NCBI GenBank assembly: GCA_900766865.1
Contig: CAAFXA010000014.1
Span: 1-7,242 of the forward strand
DNA length: 7,242 nucleotides
Direction of reading: 5' to 3'
Source: an uncultured Akkermansia sp.
GTDB lineage: Bacteria > Verrucomicrobiota > Verrucomicrobiia > Verrucomicrobiales > Akkermansiaceae
The notes below the pieces were generated by a model, which saw only the letters and a list, made by a program, of their open reading frames with translations, had not been told where the DNA came from and made no database searches. The position numbers and the translations under genes are program-made. Shown here piece after piece: positions 7,230 to 7,242 of the stretch; within the stretch, counting starts at the first letter, position 1, and each line of letters begins with the position of its first letter.

Positions 7230-7242
7230 AGATCGGAAGAGC
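7230..7242. other. Illumina TruSeq adapter remnant at contig end
   Basis: The last 13 bases are AGATCGGAAGAGC, the sequence shared by both TruSeq adapters. The first A is the A-tail ligation base. The match is exact and ends at the contig edge. These bases are not genomic; the last encoded residues (DRKS, and the third base of the preceding Gln codon) should be ignored. Confidence 0.93.

Overview
The window reads as a complete short contig from a Gram-negative bacterium with secreted glycosidases, outer-membrane beta-barrels and autotransporters. The mix of a signal-peptide-bearing GH2 beta-galactosidase, a system II cytochrome c assembly pair (ResB/CcsA) and a large autotransporter with PATR-type repeats and an alanine-rich helical linker most resembles Akkermansia-like Verrucomicrobiota. 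That placement is inference from gene style, not from a marker gene. Both contig ends cut through genes. The last 13 bases (7230-7242) are the common start of the Illumina TruSeq adapter, so the right edge is an assembly artefact and not genome.

Layout. Positions 1-805, minus strand: N-terminal 268 residues of a secreted LacZ-type GH2 beta-galactosidase, cut by the left edge before its catalytic residues. Positions 806-954: divergent intergenic region with a promoter candidate for each side and a perfect 6+1+6 palindrome. Positions 955-3783, plus strand: a compact three-gene cluster. It holds an LpxR-like lipid A 3'-O-deacylase (outer-membrane barrel), a ResB-like cytochrome c biogenesis protein whose ATG overlaps the lpxR stop, and CcsA, the haem-handling WWD-motif partner of ResB, 22 bases further on. 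Positions 3784-3849: a short gap with a small hairpin and a strong sigma-70-like promoter whose -10 box lies only 8 bases before the next ATG. From 3850 to the end: a large autotransporter passenger with a signal peptide, about twelve 'xVGGx(aromatic)' anchors roughly 31 residues apart, two PATR-type repeats and the start of the helical linker. The beta-barrel lies beyond the contig.

The most notable point is a single in-frame amber codon (TAG, 5053-5055) in the autotransporter. It falls exactly at the variable small-residue position of one repeat anchor (YGG-stop-Y, where sister anchors read VGGSF, VGGNY, LGGCW). The same frame stays open for more than 2 kb on the other side. This is a point-type nonsense change, a recoded codon or a base error, not a frameshift. 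A second theme is that the two secreted-protein genes, lacZ and the autotransporter, both lack a Shine-Dalgarno sequence and carry a -10-like box 8-9 bases before ATG, as expected for leaderless mRNAs, whereas lpxR has a clear AAGGAG.

How the genes relate: ResB and CcsA together form the system II haem export and cytochrome c ligation complex. LpxR modifies lipid A in the outer membrane and has no obvious biochemical link to them beyond envelope location and tight operon structure. The beta-galactosidase would release terminal galactose from glycans such as host mucins. The autotransporter would expose or secrete a beta-helical passenger. No RNA genes, mobile elements or CRISPR arrays were seen.
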